Origin: Lucinisca nassula
Taxonomy: Eukaryota > Mollusca > Bivalvia > Lucinida > Lucinidae
Assembly (NCBI GenBank): GCA_963580285.1
Contig: OY757011.1
Span: 152,184,745 to 152,248,744 of the forward strand
Direction of reading: 5' to 3'
Length of the DNA: 64,000 nt
The position numbers and the translations under genes are program-made. A model generated the notes under the pieces. That model did not search any database. It was not told where the DNA came from and was given only the letters and a program-made list of their open reading frames with translations. Below are positions 10,141 to 21,774 of this stretch, piece after piece (positions within the stretch are counted from its first letter, which is position 1; every line of letters starts with the position of its first letter).

Positions 10141-11290
10141 ATCAACCTGCAAATATTAATTTTGATATCATAGGCAACAACAAAATCACAAAATTCCCTG
10201 CTTTTTTGTGTTTTTGTTTGGTGATCAAATACGACTTAGCCCCGCGCCAGCCCGGGGGGGTGGGGGGGGGGGGGGTAGAAATATGGCGGCTGCCTTCGGG
10301 AGTGTGGCAGATTGGTAAGACCCCACCGAAAACAGTCCCATTGCCGAGACCACCCGGTGCCTCGAAATAGGTGGCTGCCTTCAGCTTCTGTGGCAGTTGG
10401 GTAAAAGCCTCCAACATACAGAACAATCGTCCGTTCGATCGGGTTTTTTACTAAGTTTGTTCAAATGCATCTTACCATTTTTTTACAAAATTCCTTACGC
10501 GAGATCTATCCTTTTAAACCTTTCCTATCTCATGTTACTACCACGCTGCATTTGTACGTGTATCATCATTGCTGGTGGGCCGCGCACTGCAAAGAAGAGA
10601 ACCTCATTTGTGTTTAACATATGTGTTTGTACTGTGTATGTGTCATTTTTTCATGCTCCATCACTCTGCACATCAATGAAAGATGCATTTTGTATACGTT
10701 ATTAGATAAGTAACTTGTCACTTCATGTTACTCCAAAGTTATTTCATGTTACTCCAAAGTTATCAGAATCAGATACTTATCACTAAGTTCTGAAGTGTAC
10801 GTTATCATCTAACACAACTTATTTCTTTAGTAGTTTATAAAATTCTTTGTTCTTTCGGAAACTTATTACCTCAATTTCTTACCAAAATCGAGGATCTCAT
10901 GTCGAGGACCTCCTATTTTCAAAGCCAAGCTTTTATTAAAGCAAACGTTTTCGGTCTCCCTTGTCTGTAGGGAAAAAAATATACAGGTCACTTTCCTTCT
11001 GTAGTGAATGGGGATGAAATTCCCTGTTAAAACAGGAGCCACTTTTTTGTCGTGAGTGGCGTCTCGTATGCTGGAAGAAGGGATCTTGATGATTGAGGAA
11101 AGCCCAGGGATCTCCAGCTTTCCAACACATCATTTTGGCCCATATTTCAGATAGACGAGGGGTTTGGGCTAGATCCGGCTTGAATCAATCGGCTCAGTCG
11201 TGCCAAGCTCTAGAATCGCACAGCTTATTCTTTACTTCCTTCTCACTTTTTACGTATCTTTATGGTACAAACCGGGTTTAATTTTTTCTT
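10141..11290. other. No gene recognised; G-run at 10254-10275
   Basis: Contains a G-rich run on the plus strand. A minus-strand open frame (10142-10426) crosses the homopolymer and has no recognisable similarity. Two other frames (10397-10705, 10936-11133) lack any family signal. Part of 11130-11290 may be 5' UTR of the LINE that follows. Confidence 0.4.
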
Positions 11291-11619
11291 ATTCCTCTAT
11301 CTTTGAGTGTTGTTTGACGGGCGGCGGCTGATGGATCAATCGGTGGGCTTGTTCTGGGGAAATTCAGCAGATGCTTCTGTGAGGGATAGAATATGGGTGG
11401 GAATGGATCCAAACTATTCATCTTTTTTTCTTTTGAAAACTAGATGCATAGTTGGGAGACATAAAGCAGAGGTGGAGCGGAAGGACTCTGGTCCTGTCAT
11501 CGAGTTTAATAGCAATGTAGCCTTGGCATTGAAAATAGGAGATCCATTTTCATTAAACGTCCCCTTGTAGGGCTCCAAGGAGGGTGGGGCGCATAGTTAT
11601 CGAATCATAAATTTCAATT

Positions 11620-12887
11620 ATGGCTTCCTTAAAAAGACCCCGATCGGATAACGACAACGACTATCAAGAATTTCCCTTGTTCTCGGAAACAACTGAACGA
11701 TTCGCAAGATTTCTTACCGTCACATCAACTAACGAAACAAAGATAACCTCCCTGTCACCTTTCATTATAGAAAAACAAATGAAAGGATTGATAGGGACGG
11801 TTAAATCGGTTAAAAAGTTAAAAGATGACTCCTTGTTGGTAGAAACGGCTTCAAAAATTCAATCAGACAACCTTTTGAAATTGAACACATTTTACAATCT
11901 GCCCATTATTTGTTCCATTCACGGCTCCCTTAACTCTTCTAAAGGTATCGTAAAAGACAAAATTCTTAAAGGTGAGTCAGAGGCAGATATTTTGGAATAT
12001 TTATCGGACCAAGGAGTCACCAATGTCAAAAGATTCACGATAAAAAAGAAGGAAAAATCATAGAAACAAACACCGTTCTGTTAACTTTCAACAAAGAAAC
12101 TCCTCCCAAAGCACTTAAAATTTTCTACAGAATCGTTTCAGTTGAAATGTATGTACCAAACCCTCTGCGGTGCTTTAACTGTCAGAGGTTTGATCATCAT
12201 GAATCAAGATGTCCCGAAGACATAGGATCAATTTGTGAAAAATGCGGTACTGGTGGCCATGACCACCATACCAGCCAATGCAAAAATGCTGAGAAATTTG
12301 TGAACTGTGGTGAAAGCCATCTATCTATATCAAATCAGTGTCAGATTTGGAAAAATGAGAAAGAAATCATGAAAATTAAAGTTTCCAATTACACCACTTA
12401 CTTTGAAGCCAAAAAAATGTTTGAAAATAAACCAGAATTTACCTTTTCGCAAATCCTTCAATCTGCAGCTCCAAAACCAGAAAAGAAAGAGGTAGCGTGC
12501 CAATGGGATAAAAATGGCGGCAAAATCACAAAATCACGGAGGGTTCAAAAGTAATTATTCCAAGAATTAAAAAAAACACCTGTCCATTCTTCTCAAACTG
12601 CTTCAATATCATCATCTTCACAGTCTTCTCAGTCATCTGCATCTAGCAAATCACAATCTTCTGCTTCTGTAAAACCGAGATCATCATCTCAACACTCGGA
12701 AAAACCCAGTTCACACTCGGGACACACGCCAAGACCAACATCACGAACAAGGGATAAAGATAAAAAAGAATCGCCAAAGCCACACCAAACCAAAACTTCT
12801 AACAGACAACAAAAAGGATCAGATCCCATCAAAATAGCAAATAGCTTTCGGGATCTTGATCCAGACCAAGAAATGGACAGTGATTAA
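11620..12887 (+). pseudogene. LINE ORF1, RNA-binding gag-like protein, broken
   Basis: ORF1 proteins of this group coat the LINE RNA. The first 147 codons read from ATG 11620 (MASLKRPRSDNDND). A 1-nt shift near 12040-12060 moves the frame to RIVSVEMYVPNPLRCFNCQR. Zinc knuckles follow: CFNCQRFDHHESRC, then CEKCGTGGHDHHTSQC, and a third with its first Cys lost (FVNCGESH). A stop at 12552 and an A-rich run precede a Ser-rich tail that reads in the same frame to a stop at 12885-12887 and ends with the family-like NSFRDLDPDQEMDSD. At least one frameshift and one stop make it a pseudogene. Confidence 0.8.
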
Positions 12888-15800
12888 TATTATTAATCTC
12901 TTCATTTTCTCATTGATAACACAAAACACAATAAAATAATTCAGTGGAATTGTCGAGGAATTAAAGCAAATTACAATGAAATATTATTACTTATATCGTT
13001 ATTTTCTCCCCAAATATTATGTATTCAGGAAACTAAATTAAAACAGTCTGACATTATAAACATTACTAATTATTCGGCTTACCATTATATCCACAACGAT
13101 GGCTTATAAGCCTCGGGTGGAACTTCCATCTTGGTAAAATCTGATACTCCTCATAGCTCAATCGATCTTACTACAAATCTACAAGCAAAAGCTATAAAAG
13201 TCTCCATGTCTAAATTCATAACTGTTTGTTCCGTCTACGTACCGCCTCAATCCCATCTAGATCAGAATGATCTAGAAAACTTAATCCTTCAACTTCCTCT
13301 TCCTTTTATATTAATGGGTGATTTTAATGGACACAACCAACTTTGGGGTTGTTCAGATTTGAATGATAAAGGTAAACTTATCGAAGACTTTATCACTGAG
13401 AATGTTTTATGTTTATTAAATGGCAATAAACATACGTATTTACATCCAGCTTATGGAACCTATTCCTCCATTGATTTATCCGTATGTCATCCATCACTTT
13501 ATTTAGATTATGAATGGTCGGTTCACGATGACCTTCATGGGAGCGATCATTTTCCTATCATTATTAATGAAATTGAACCAGCAAATGACGTTTCTTTACC
13601 AAGATGGAATTTCAAAAAAGCCGATTGGGAGAAATTTAAAACACTTTGTGAAGATAAATTACAATTTTAGAATTTTACTAATGAAATTGATCCAGTCATG
13701 TCTTTTTCAGAATCGCTTTTAGAAATATCTCACGAGTGTATTCCTAAATCCTCGACAAATCCAAAGAAAAATAGGCCTTGGTTCAATGAGGATTGTAAAG
13801 AAGCTATTAAAAATAGAAAAAAAAGCTTGAAGAAATTTAACAGACAACCGACCGCAGATAATTTAAATACAACTCGAATAATGCGAGCTAAAGCTCGACG
13901 TACTATAAAAACAGCCAAACGAACATCATGGCATAAGTACATCTCCAAAATAAATTCACGAACTCCAATGAAGAAGATCTGGAATATGTTGAGAAAAATA
14001 AATGGCAAAAATAAAAAATCACCTTGTACACACATTCAGTCTAATGGCACTACATACGAAACTAAAAAGGAAATAGCAGATAAATTGGGTGAAACTTTTG
14101 AACACAACTCTTCATCCGAACATTACAGTAATAAATTTCAAAATATTAAAACAGAGGAAGAACAGAACTTTCTTAATTTTGAGTCTGAAAATGATGAAAA
14201 ATATAATCTTCCTTTCACGACAGCTGAACTTTCGGAATCTTTGCAAAAAGCTAATGATTCAGCTGCTGGTTCGGACGACATACACTACCAAATTCTGAAA
14301 CATCTTCCAGAATCTTCTCAGAAATGTCTTCTAGACATTTTTAATCTTATATGGGAAAAAGGTACATTTCCCAAATGTTGGTCGGAAGCTGTTATAATTC
14401 CAATCCCAAAACCAAACAAAGATCATACTAATCCAACAAATTATCGGCCTATAGCTTTAACAAGTTGCGTTTGTAAAACTATGGAGAGAATGGTCAATAA
14501 TAGCTCGTCTGGTATTTGGAGGCAAATAATTTGATCTCCAGATATCAAACGGGTTTCCGGAAAAATCGTAGCACTAACGATCAGTTAGTCAGATTAGAAA
14601 CCTTCATTCGTAATGGTTTCATTAGAAAACAGCATGTTGTAGCCATATTCTTTGACTTAGAAAAAGCGTATGACACCACATGGAAATATGGCATTATGAA
14701 AGATCTACATAAAATTGGCCTTCGAGGTCATTTGACAAACTTCATTTCTAACTTTCTTTCTAACAGATCTTTCAAAGTAAGAGTTGGTCAGACTTTGTCT
14801 GATAATTACGATCAAGAACAGGGTGTTCCTCAGGGAAGCATCTTATCACCAACCCTTTTTAATATAAAAATCAATAACATCACTAAATGTCTTGACAACA
14901 ATATTAATGATTCTCTATATGTTGATGACTTTCTCATCTGTTATCGTTCGCAAGACATGGAAACTATAGAAAAGAAACTCCAGGAAAATTTGAATAAAAT
15001 AGAAAAATGGGCCACAGAAAATGGTTTCAAATTTTCAAAAACTAAAACTCAGTGCGTCCATTTCTGTCAACATCGGAACCTTCATCATGATCCTTTCTTA
15101 AAAATTTATGGTTCACAAATTCCTGTGTGTGAAGAGGCGAAATTCCTTGGAGTTGTCTTTGACAAAAAACTGACATTCAAAGCACATATTAAGGCGTTAA
15201 AATTAAAATGTTCAAATGCCTTAAATGTTCTGAGGGTCATATCCAGTACGAACTGGGTTGGCGATAAAAGTACACATTTAAACCTTTATCGATCACTTAT
15301 CCGATCCAAATTAGATTATGGTTCCATTGTATATGGTTCCGCTCGAAAATCATACTTTATAATCATAAGTTTAGATACTATTCACCATCAGGGTTTACGT
15401 TTAGCTTTGGGTGCATTTCGTACATCACCCGTTGAAAGTCTATATTCTGAGGCTTGCGAGCCATCGTTATACATCAGAAGAGAAAAATTGTCATTACAGT
15501 ATTTAACCAAACTTGCTGCAGATCCTCAAAATCCTGCTTATAACGATGTATTTTATCCTCTATACAAGCAATTTTATCAAAACAGACCTCATGCCCTTAA
15601 ACCGTTTGGTCTTCGAATGGAACCTATCATTAAGGAAGCCGACATAAATGTACATAATATTGCCAAGTATTCTTCGTCTAAAAAGGAACCATGGACTTTA
15701 AAGCCTCCTACAGTTCTGATGGACCTTAATCAGAGTAAAAAGTTGGAAACCAACCCTCTTGTTTTTAAAACTAAATTTTTAGAGGTTACCTCTAAAAATC

Positions 15801-16174
15801 ACGATTATATGTCCTTTTATACAGACGGATCTAAACAAGATGACAAAGTAGCATGCTCAGCCACAAACCTATACGAAGCTTTTAATGTTCGTTTACCAGA
15901 TAAATGCTCGATATTTTCTCTTGAAGCTACTGCCATTAATGTTGCTCTCATATCTATAAAAGATACAGACTATGACAAATTCATTATATTCTCGGATTCT
16001 CTTTCTGTTTTAAAATCACTTCAACATTTAGATCATCAAAATCCATTGATCCAACAAATTTTCAAACGCTATTTTGAATTTTCATCAACAAAAACCATTT
16101 TATTTTGTTGGATTCCTAGTCATATCAACATTCAAGGAAATGAAGAAGCAGATAAGGAAGCTAATAAAAATCAA

Positions 16175-16461
16175 AAATGAGTTCCTTTAAGAGCAATGAA
16201 AACATTCATAAGAAAGAAGATGGGTCATACTACGTAGTTTCGGCTAATAAAGCCTCATCAGTGACCCTGTAATGATCCGGCGAAGAAAGCCAGAGGAAAC
16301 ATACTGCAATTTTGCGAATTTCGAATAGGTAGTCGATTCAAAGACTGATATAAATCAAAATGAGGTCCAAATAATTAAAAACCTGTCTAGAATATGAGTC
16401 TAAACCAATTATTTATTTCTGATTACTCAGAATATTCACACTGATCTCAAAGGACCAAAAG
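16175..16461. repeat. Insertion in LINE ORF2 related to the 250-bp repeat
   Basis: Interrupts ORF2 between EADKEAN and STSALNQQ. TAAAAATCAA (about 16165) and TAAAATCAA (about 16462) look like a target duplication. The insert contains GTAGTTTCGGCTAATAAAGC and CTCATCAGTGACCCTG, matching the 3.1-3.9 kb tandem repeat family in reverse, and ends CAAAGGACCAAAAG. This suggests the 250-bp repeat unit is, or was, mobile. Confidence 0.6.
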
Positions 16462-16543
16462 TAAAATCAACATCTGCATTAAATCAACAGCCGGCTAACA
16501 TCAAGATTCCTTTTTCCGATTTTAAACATCATATTCGAAAATA

Positions 16544-18124
16544 AACTACTCAAAGTTTGATAGGGATCACTTTTTTAATGCAAAATAATTTTTGGATGAA
16601 TTAATCAGCTGAATCCAAATTTGATACATAATGATAGAAAACGTATCCTTCACAAAACCTAGTGATTAATTTTGTCAACTGGTACTGCATTCAAGCGTGC
16701 CAACAGCAAACGTCTTGGCACCCCCAAAATTTGCCGTAACACGAAGGGATTTGGACAACTGATTTTTCACAAATTTCCAAATTTGTTTAGACAAACGTGT
16801 TTAATAACGTGTATGGCGTACAAGGGCATCAATTACAGTACGGCATCGCTTGCGCATGCTCGTAATCCGAGTCTGTATCCGGTTTTGTGAAATCAGCTTT
16901 CATTCAGCAACCAATGCATCTTTGAGCTCCTGTAAAGTCCTCGGATGCACAGGTCGGGCTGAAACAGCACTCTGTAGCATGTCCCGCGCATGCCCAATCG
17001 GATTTAAGTGCAGTGACCGAGCAGGCCAGTCCATACGAACGATTGTCTCACGTTCCAGGTAGGAATCAGTGACGTTGGCAGGGTTGGGACGGGCATTATC
17101 ATCCATCAGAATAAAGTCCGGGCCGATAGCATCTGCATATGGTCTCACAAACTCATCAAGAATCTCATTACAGTACCTCACTGCCATTAACGTTCCGTTT
17201 TCAACGACGTACAAGTCAGGTTTACCGTTCACGCTTATCCCAGCCCAAACCATGACTGACCCCTTTCCATCGCGATCATGCTCTGCCACATTCAAGTCAT
17301 CGAATCGCTGTTTAGTCATTCGCCACACTAATTGACGTTTGTAAGTGAAGTCTAGACAGAATCTGGACCCCTCAGTAAACAGTACTGGCGTCAAGTCACT
17401 AACCGTCCACCTGACGTGAGTTCTGACAAAGTCTAACCGGTCTAGCACGTGCTGTCTCGTCAACGGGACACGTACAGCAGGCACCATGGCATTAAGTCCG
17501 AACTCGTGGAGTCCGTTTCTGACAGTTTGTGTAGAAATTCGTACTCCAGTTCCGTTCATAAGCTCGTTATGCAAACGCGTAGCGTTCAGGAACCGTTGAC
17601 GTCGAGACTGAATCAACAAGAAACGGCCCTGACGTTGAGTTGTAGCCCTTTCTCGACCCCGCCGCGGCTGTGTGAAGGATTTCCGTGGGTAAGATGCCGA
17701 CTCCACATTCGTGAAACCACGCTCTGAGACACATTCAGAATCCCAGCAACACGACGTTGAGAGACGCAAGATTCCAACATTCCGGCGCAACGATTCATTT
17801 CTTCGGGGCTCAGACGGTTTCTTAATTGTCCCCCTAGGCATTTTAGTGTTTCACAAATCAAATGAAGTCCTTTTTACGCTTGGTAAAGGAACACTGACAA
17901 GTTTGATTGGTCTGTTGGAAAGCAGTGCTACGCAAGATTTTGGGGGTGCATGAATTCATTTGCGAATTGTGAGAAGTGTACACTTTTATGAGTACTAAAC
18001 TGCACACGAGTTTCTGCTTAAGATATTAATCAATATACCGTGTACAAATTCTGTCAAGAACTTATAAATTTTCTGTGCAAAATTTGGTACATAAAAAGTG
18101 ATCCCTATCAAACTTTGAGTAGTA
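16544..18124 (-). mobile_element. Tc1/mariner-superfamily transposon with 30-bp TIRs
   Basis: Perfect 30-bp inverted repeats at 16546-16575 (starting CTACTCAAAGTTTGATAGGG) and 18093-18122. TA lies outside each end (16542-16543 and 18125-18126), the target duplication of this superfamily. Removing the element restores the LINE frame across the junction (HIRK to YIQNRCQNLWDK), which proves the insertion. A second inverted pair sits inside (CACCCCCAAAAT near 16720, ATTTTGGGGGTGC near 17937). It encodes one transposase, now dead. Confidence 0.9.
16900..17861 (-). pseudogene. Tc1-like transposase, frameshifted, catalytic triad lost
   Basis: The transposase would bind the inverted repeats and cut and paste the element at TA. 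The N-terminal helix-turn-helix (LSPEEMNRCAGMLESCVSQR, then VAGILNVSQSVVSRMW) is in the frame starting at 17861. The second DNA-binding region and catalytic core (FLNATRLHNELMNGTG onward) are in the frame that closes at 16900, so a 1-nt shift lies near 17660-17680. Of the DDE triad, the first position reads FTEGSRF where the family has a D-E pair, the second is intact (DDNARP), and the third reads LNPIGHARD with Gly for the acidic residue. It has lost both reading frame and chemistry. Confidence 0.88.
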
Positions 18125-20310
18125 TATATACAAAATCGTTGTCAGAACTTATGGGATAAGCAACATTTCAATAAACTTCATGAAATCAAACCAAATGTTA
18201 TTCAATCATATAGCTATCCCAATAATCAAAAAGAGCAAGTCATACTGACCCGGTGTAGAATAGGTCATTCTCATATCACGCATTCTTTCATTTTAAAAGA
18301 CATAGATAAGCCGCAGTGCATTGCCTGCGCACAAGACTATACAATTAAACATATTTTAACTGAATGCGCTGACTTTGGAATCATCCGTGATAGATTTTAT
18401 AATGTTAACAATATTTTTGAACTTTTTACTCAAATACATTATAAACAGATTTTATCATTTCTTAAAGAAATCCAGATTTTTAATAAATTGTAAATAGCTA
18501 CGTTGAATCTAAATTTTTAATGTATTACCATTTTTCATTATCCCAAACATTCTAATAGAAAAGTATTAGACACCATATGACCAATAGGTTGAGGTGTCTA
18601 TAAACAAAATATCACTCACTCAAATACGACTTTGACATAAATTAGGCCAAGGTCAACCAAAAGTCACCATCTTAGCAAACTTGCCAGGAATATCAATCCA
18701 AATTTGATGCCGGTACAACGGAATAAAAAAAAATGACGATTTTGCCTCTTTGACATGCAACGGTTTAAGTGATCAGTCGACCTTGACGTTAACTAAAATA
18801 GACCATGTTCCCAAGTGCTACAAACCAAGTTTCGAAGGTATGCCAAGGTATCGAGGTGTGTCCTTGGGCAAGACACGTAATGACACTGCTCCACTCCACC
18901 CAGGCGTAAATGGGTAGCAGTGGTGTAAAAGCCACTGCCTCTCTCGCGCGCGCGTGAAAACAACCGGAATTAGTGTTCGAGAGCGATTCAATAAGCTTTA
19001 AGCTTTCATCGCAATCGAACTAAAATAAATTAGTATAAACTAAACCAAGTTTCAGGGTCACGGGCAATTTGGTTCCTGAAAAAAAATATTTGCATAGGGT
19101 GTTACCAGATTAGGGTGGTTATGGGACATCAATCCCACAAATAGATTTCAATTGCATCATCCCATAGAGGCCCCATATGTAATTTGGTTTCAATCACCTT
19201 AGCATAATATAAAAATACTGAATCTGAGCTATTCAGGACAAAGATCAGTAAATGGCATTGACCTTTGGAATTGATCAACTTCCTTATAGCTGATTGTAGA
19301 TATCAATTCGATACCACAGGCTACAATATAATTAGAAAAAAAATCAACATTGTTTTGCCCTTTTCCCATACAAATGCTTAAGTGACCTAATTTGACATTG
19401 ACGTTAAATTCGTCATTTGAATAAAATCGGTAGGGTCCGAGTCCCCGATGCTGCATATCAAGTTTCAAGGTAATATGCCTTTTGGTTCAAGAGGAGAGGT
19501 TTTTTTACCAGATATGGGCATAGTGGTCATCTTGGACATGTTACTCCAGTGTCACGAATTTATTTTCATTGCCTCATCCCATCAAGGTCTTGTGTATAAT
19601 TTGGTTTAAATCAGTCCAGCAGTTTACTGGAGAAGACGATAGAAATAATGAATATGAGCCATCCGGGACAAAGGTCAGCAAATGACCTTGACTTTTTGAA
19701 TTGATAAAGTAGAAGTAAAACAAAGATCAGGACTCGATATAATTAACTTACTCCACCCATCAAAGTCACCAAAGGGAAAGAAACACAACATGAAGCGACC
19801 AGACCATAATGGAAACCTAAACAATGGAAGGCCATAAGGACAGTTACTTTCCCACAAAATGGCCAAATGGCCATCCAAAATAAAAAGACACAAGTGATAC
19901 ACACAGTAAGTAACAAACAACAACATAAATAAAACGCCACAGAAGAACCGCCTTGGAACGGTCAGTGGAAAGAATTCCACTGGGGGGCTTAAATCGATTT
20001 TACATGGCCATAATCCTCGCCCTTACCTCTGTCGCGGTTTACACTAATTTTGTTTAGTCCGCATGAAGGCTTCCAACTCATCAGTGTAACATCTCTGAGA
20101 ACATACAAATAAAGAAACTACGGACAGAGATTAAACAAAGTTGAGGACTCTACAGCATACAACAACAGAATTGCTGGAGCAAAAGAAAACCAACAGTTAG
20201 ACTCCGAGGGGCCCGACCAAAGACAGAGCATCAGGCGCCAACCAACAAAAACAATACTAAAATAAAATAAAATTCCATTTATGCTTTTACGCTGGAACCG
20301 TCATATAATC

Positions 20311-21499
20311 TTAAGCCCGACCCACCGGTGTGCAATCAAAGAGGGAAGCAAAGTTGCCAACCGTGATTGGGTTAACCACCATGCATGCAGTCTGTTTTAT
20401 AACATTTATGTTTTACCCAATCTTTATATATCGACGAACGATTTTACGAAATTGGGTACTAAAGTCATTACAGGCATGTATTTTTCTAAATTTATATACT
20501 AAGTCACCATAGAATTCGGGTTCCGATAGGCCATGTTGCAGAAGTTTTTTAAGTCCAACATTGAATTTTGAAACCAAATCAGAATGGCGTCTATAAAACT
20601 TAGAAAAGGCTTTACGTAGTTTATGATATCGATACCCCTGATTAAGAAGTTTAGCGGTTAATAATTTATTACGAGTGTTGAAGTCGGATACATGACTAGA
20701 CACTCTAGCGAATCCAATTAACTGCGAAATATAAACCCCGTACGATGTCGCACGAGGAACATCATTGTCCAAAAAAGGAAAATTTACAATCTCGAAATCA
20801 AAATCATCACGTTTATCATACATTTTGCAAGAAACAAATCCATCTACAATAGATAAATATATATCCAAAAAGGGGGCCTCGGTATCAGAGGAATTTGCCA
20901 TATTTAACTGAAGTTCTAGGGGATAAATCAGACTGATCAAACCATCAAAGTAAGTATTGTCAATATTTAATAAATCATCTAAACATCTAGAAGTAGAACT
21001 AAAAGCTTCAATAATTTCATATTGGTTATCAATGGAAAGTGACAACATGAAGTCTCTTTCATAACAATACAAGAACAGATCAGCCACAAGAGGTGCGCAA
21101 TACGTACCCATCAAAATACCCACAATTTGTCTAAATAACTTAGTACCAAATCCAATATAAATATTGTCAAGTAGAAAGGTAAGAGCATCACACACTTTCT
21201 GATATGACCAAAGTGTATAATTCTTATACTCTTTAGAAGTTAAAAATGCATTTCTGACATTACATGCAAGATAGAGAGAATCTTCTCTCAAAAACCCATT
21301 CAATTAAATCATGAAGCTTTTCTTTTATAAGATTATGAGGAAGGATAGTGTAAAGAGTGGAAAAATCGCAAGTAGACAGACTTGAAGCACGAAAACGTCT
21401 GGATTTCAATTTATATAAAACCTCATTCGAATTTTAATAAACCAAAACAGATATCTTCCTGATCTTTCAAAGACTTTATCACCTTCCTTTTAGCTAATT
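20311..21499 (-). pseudogene. Reverse transcriptase of Penelope-like type, broken
   Basis: The main frame (20413-21303, 296 codons) contains RQIVGILMGTYCAPLVADLF, an RT motif B of the MGT/S...P type, and SRCLDDLLNIDN, motif C with the Asp pair. After the stop a few codons on, the same frame continues (QTACMVVNPITVGNF) to a stop at 20311. Upstream, 1-nt shifts near 21288 and 21440 are needed to read LIEWVFER, then SRRFRASSLSTCDFSTLY and KSLKDQEDICFG. No GIY-YIG nuclease is seen in what remains. From memory, related proteins have Pro-Met-Gly-Thr-Asn and Tyr-Leu-Asp-Asp; here Leu, Tyr and Cys replace three of these. Class assignment is moderate; that it is an RT is near certain. Confidence 0.75.
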
Positions 21500-21774
21500 T
21501 ATATGGGCTGCATGATGCTTCCACGCAGAGCTGAATCCGGCCCGCACACTAGTACTGGTAATCCGCTTAGAGGATCTAAGCCTGTCCAGGAACTGCTGTG
21601 TGAGGCGGACTGCCCATGCTAATAAACCCTATTGGTTTCATTGGGCGACAGGGCTTGAGATGTCATTTCATCTCAATGTCGGGTAAAAGTCCCACAAAAT
21701 TGGAAGCAATGTCTCCAAAATGACCTTTACAGTGTTGACGGGGACGTTAAACCTCAAATCAAACAAACAAACAA
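21500..21774 (+). mobile_element. SINE-like family A copy with 12-bp target duplication
   Basis: 275 bp bounded by TTTTAGCTAATT at 21488-21499 and 21775-21786. It ends CAAACAAACAAACAA. Inserted into the Penelope-like element, so it is younger than that. This copy defines the family ends. Confidence 0.88.

Larger units (their letters stand above)
12897..18493 (+). pseudogene. LINE ORF2: endonuclease, RT, RNase H, Cys/His knuckle; broken
   Basis: The apurinic-type endonuclease shows IIQWNCRG (12939), CIQETK, GDFNGHN and GSDHFPI. Stops occur at 13107-13109 and 13668-13670. RT follows after VNNSSSG, where a 1-nt shift near 14510 leads to LISRYQTGFRKNRST. RT motifs are FFDLEKAYDTTW (A), GVPQGSILSP (B) and YVDDFLICY (C). 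RNase H shows FYTDGSKQ, FSLEATA, IFSDSLS and WIPSHINIQGNEEADK, so Asp, Glu, Asp and the His/Asp end are present. After two insertions the frame resumes with IKIPFSDFKHHIRK (about 16493) and, beyond the transposon, LWDKQHFNKLHEIKP (18144). It closes with CIACAQDYTIKHILTEC, a CX2CX7HX4C knuckle, and a stop at 18491. RT and RNase H active residues remain, but the reading frame is destroyed. Confidence 0.85.
11291..18620 (+). mobile_element. Nearly full-length, dead I-group LINE (Nimb-like), nested
   Basis: A 5' UTR of at least 300 bp is followed by ORF1 (11620-12887), ORF2 (about 12897-18493) and a short 3' UTR ending near ATATCACTCACTC at about 18620. Endonuclease, RT, RNase H and a C-terminal Cys/His knuckle in one ORF2 put it in the I group. 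Two later insertions split ORF2: 16175-16461 and the Tc1-like element 16544-18124. Without these the LINE is about 5.4 kb. Both ORFs carry frameshifts and stops, so it cannot move on its own. Confidence 0.85.

Noticed and set aside
19675..19980. 101-codon hydrophobic minus-strand frame resembling a membrane protein
   Set aside because: It lies in the Penelope-like 3' UTR; similar frames appear in the solo tails at 36992 and 60599, but without consistent length.
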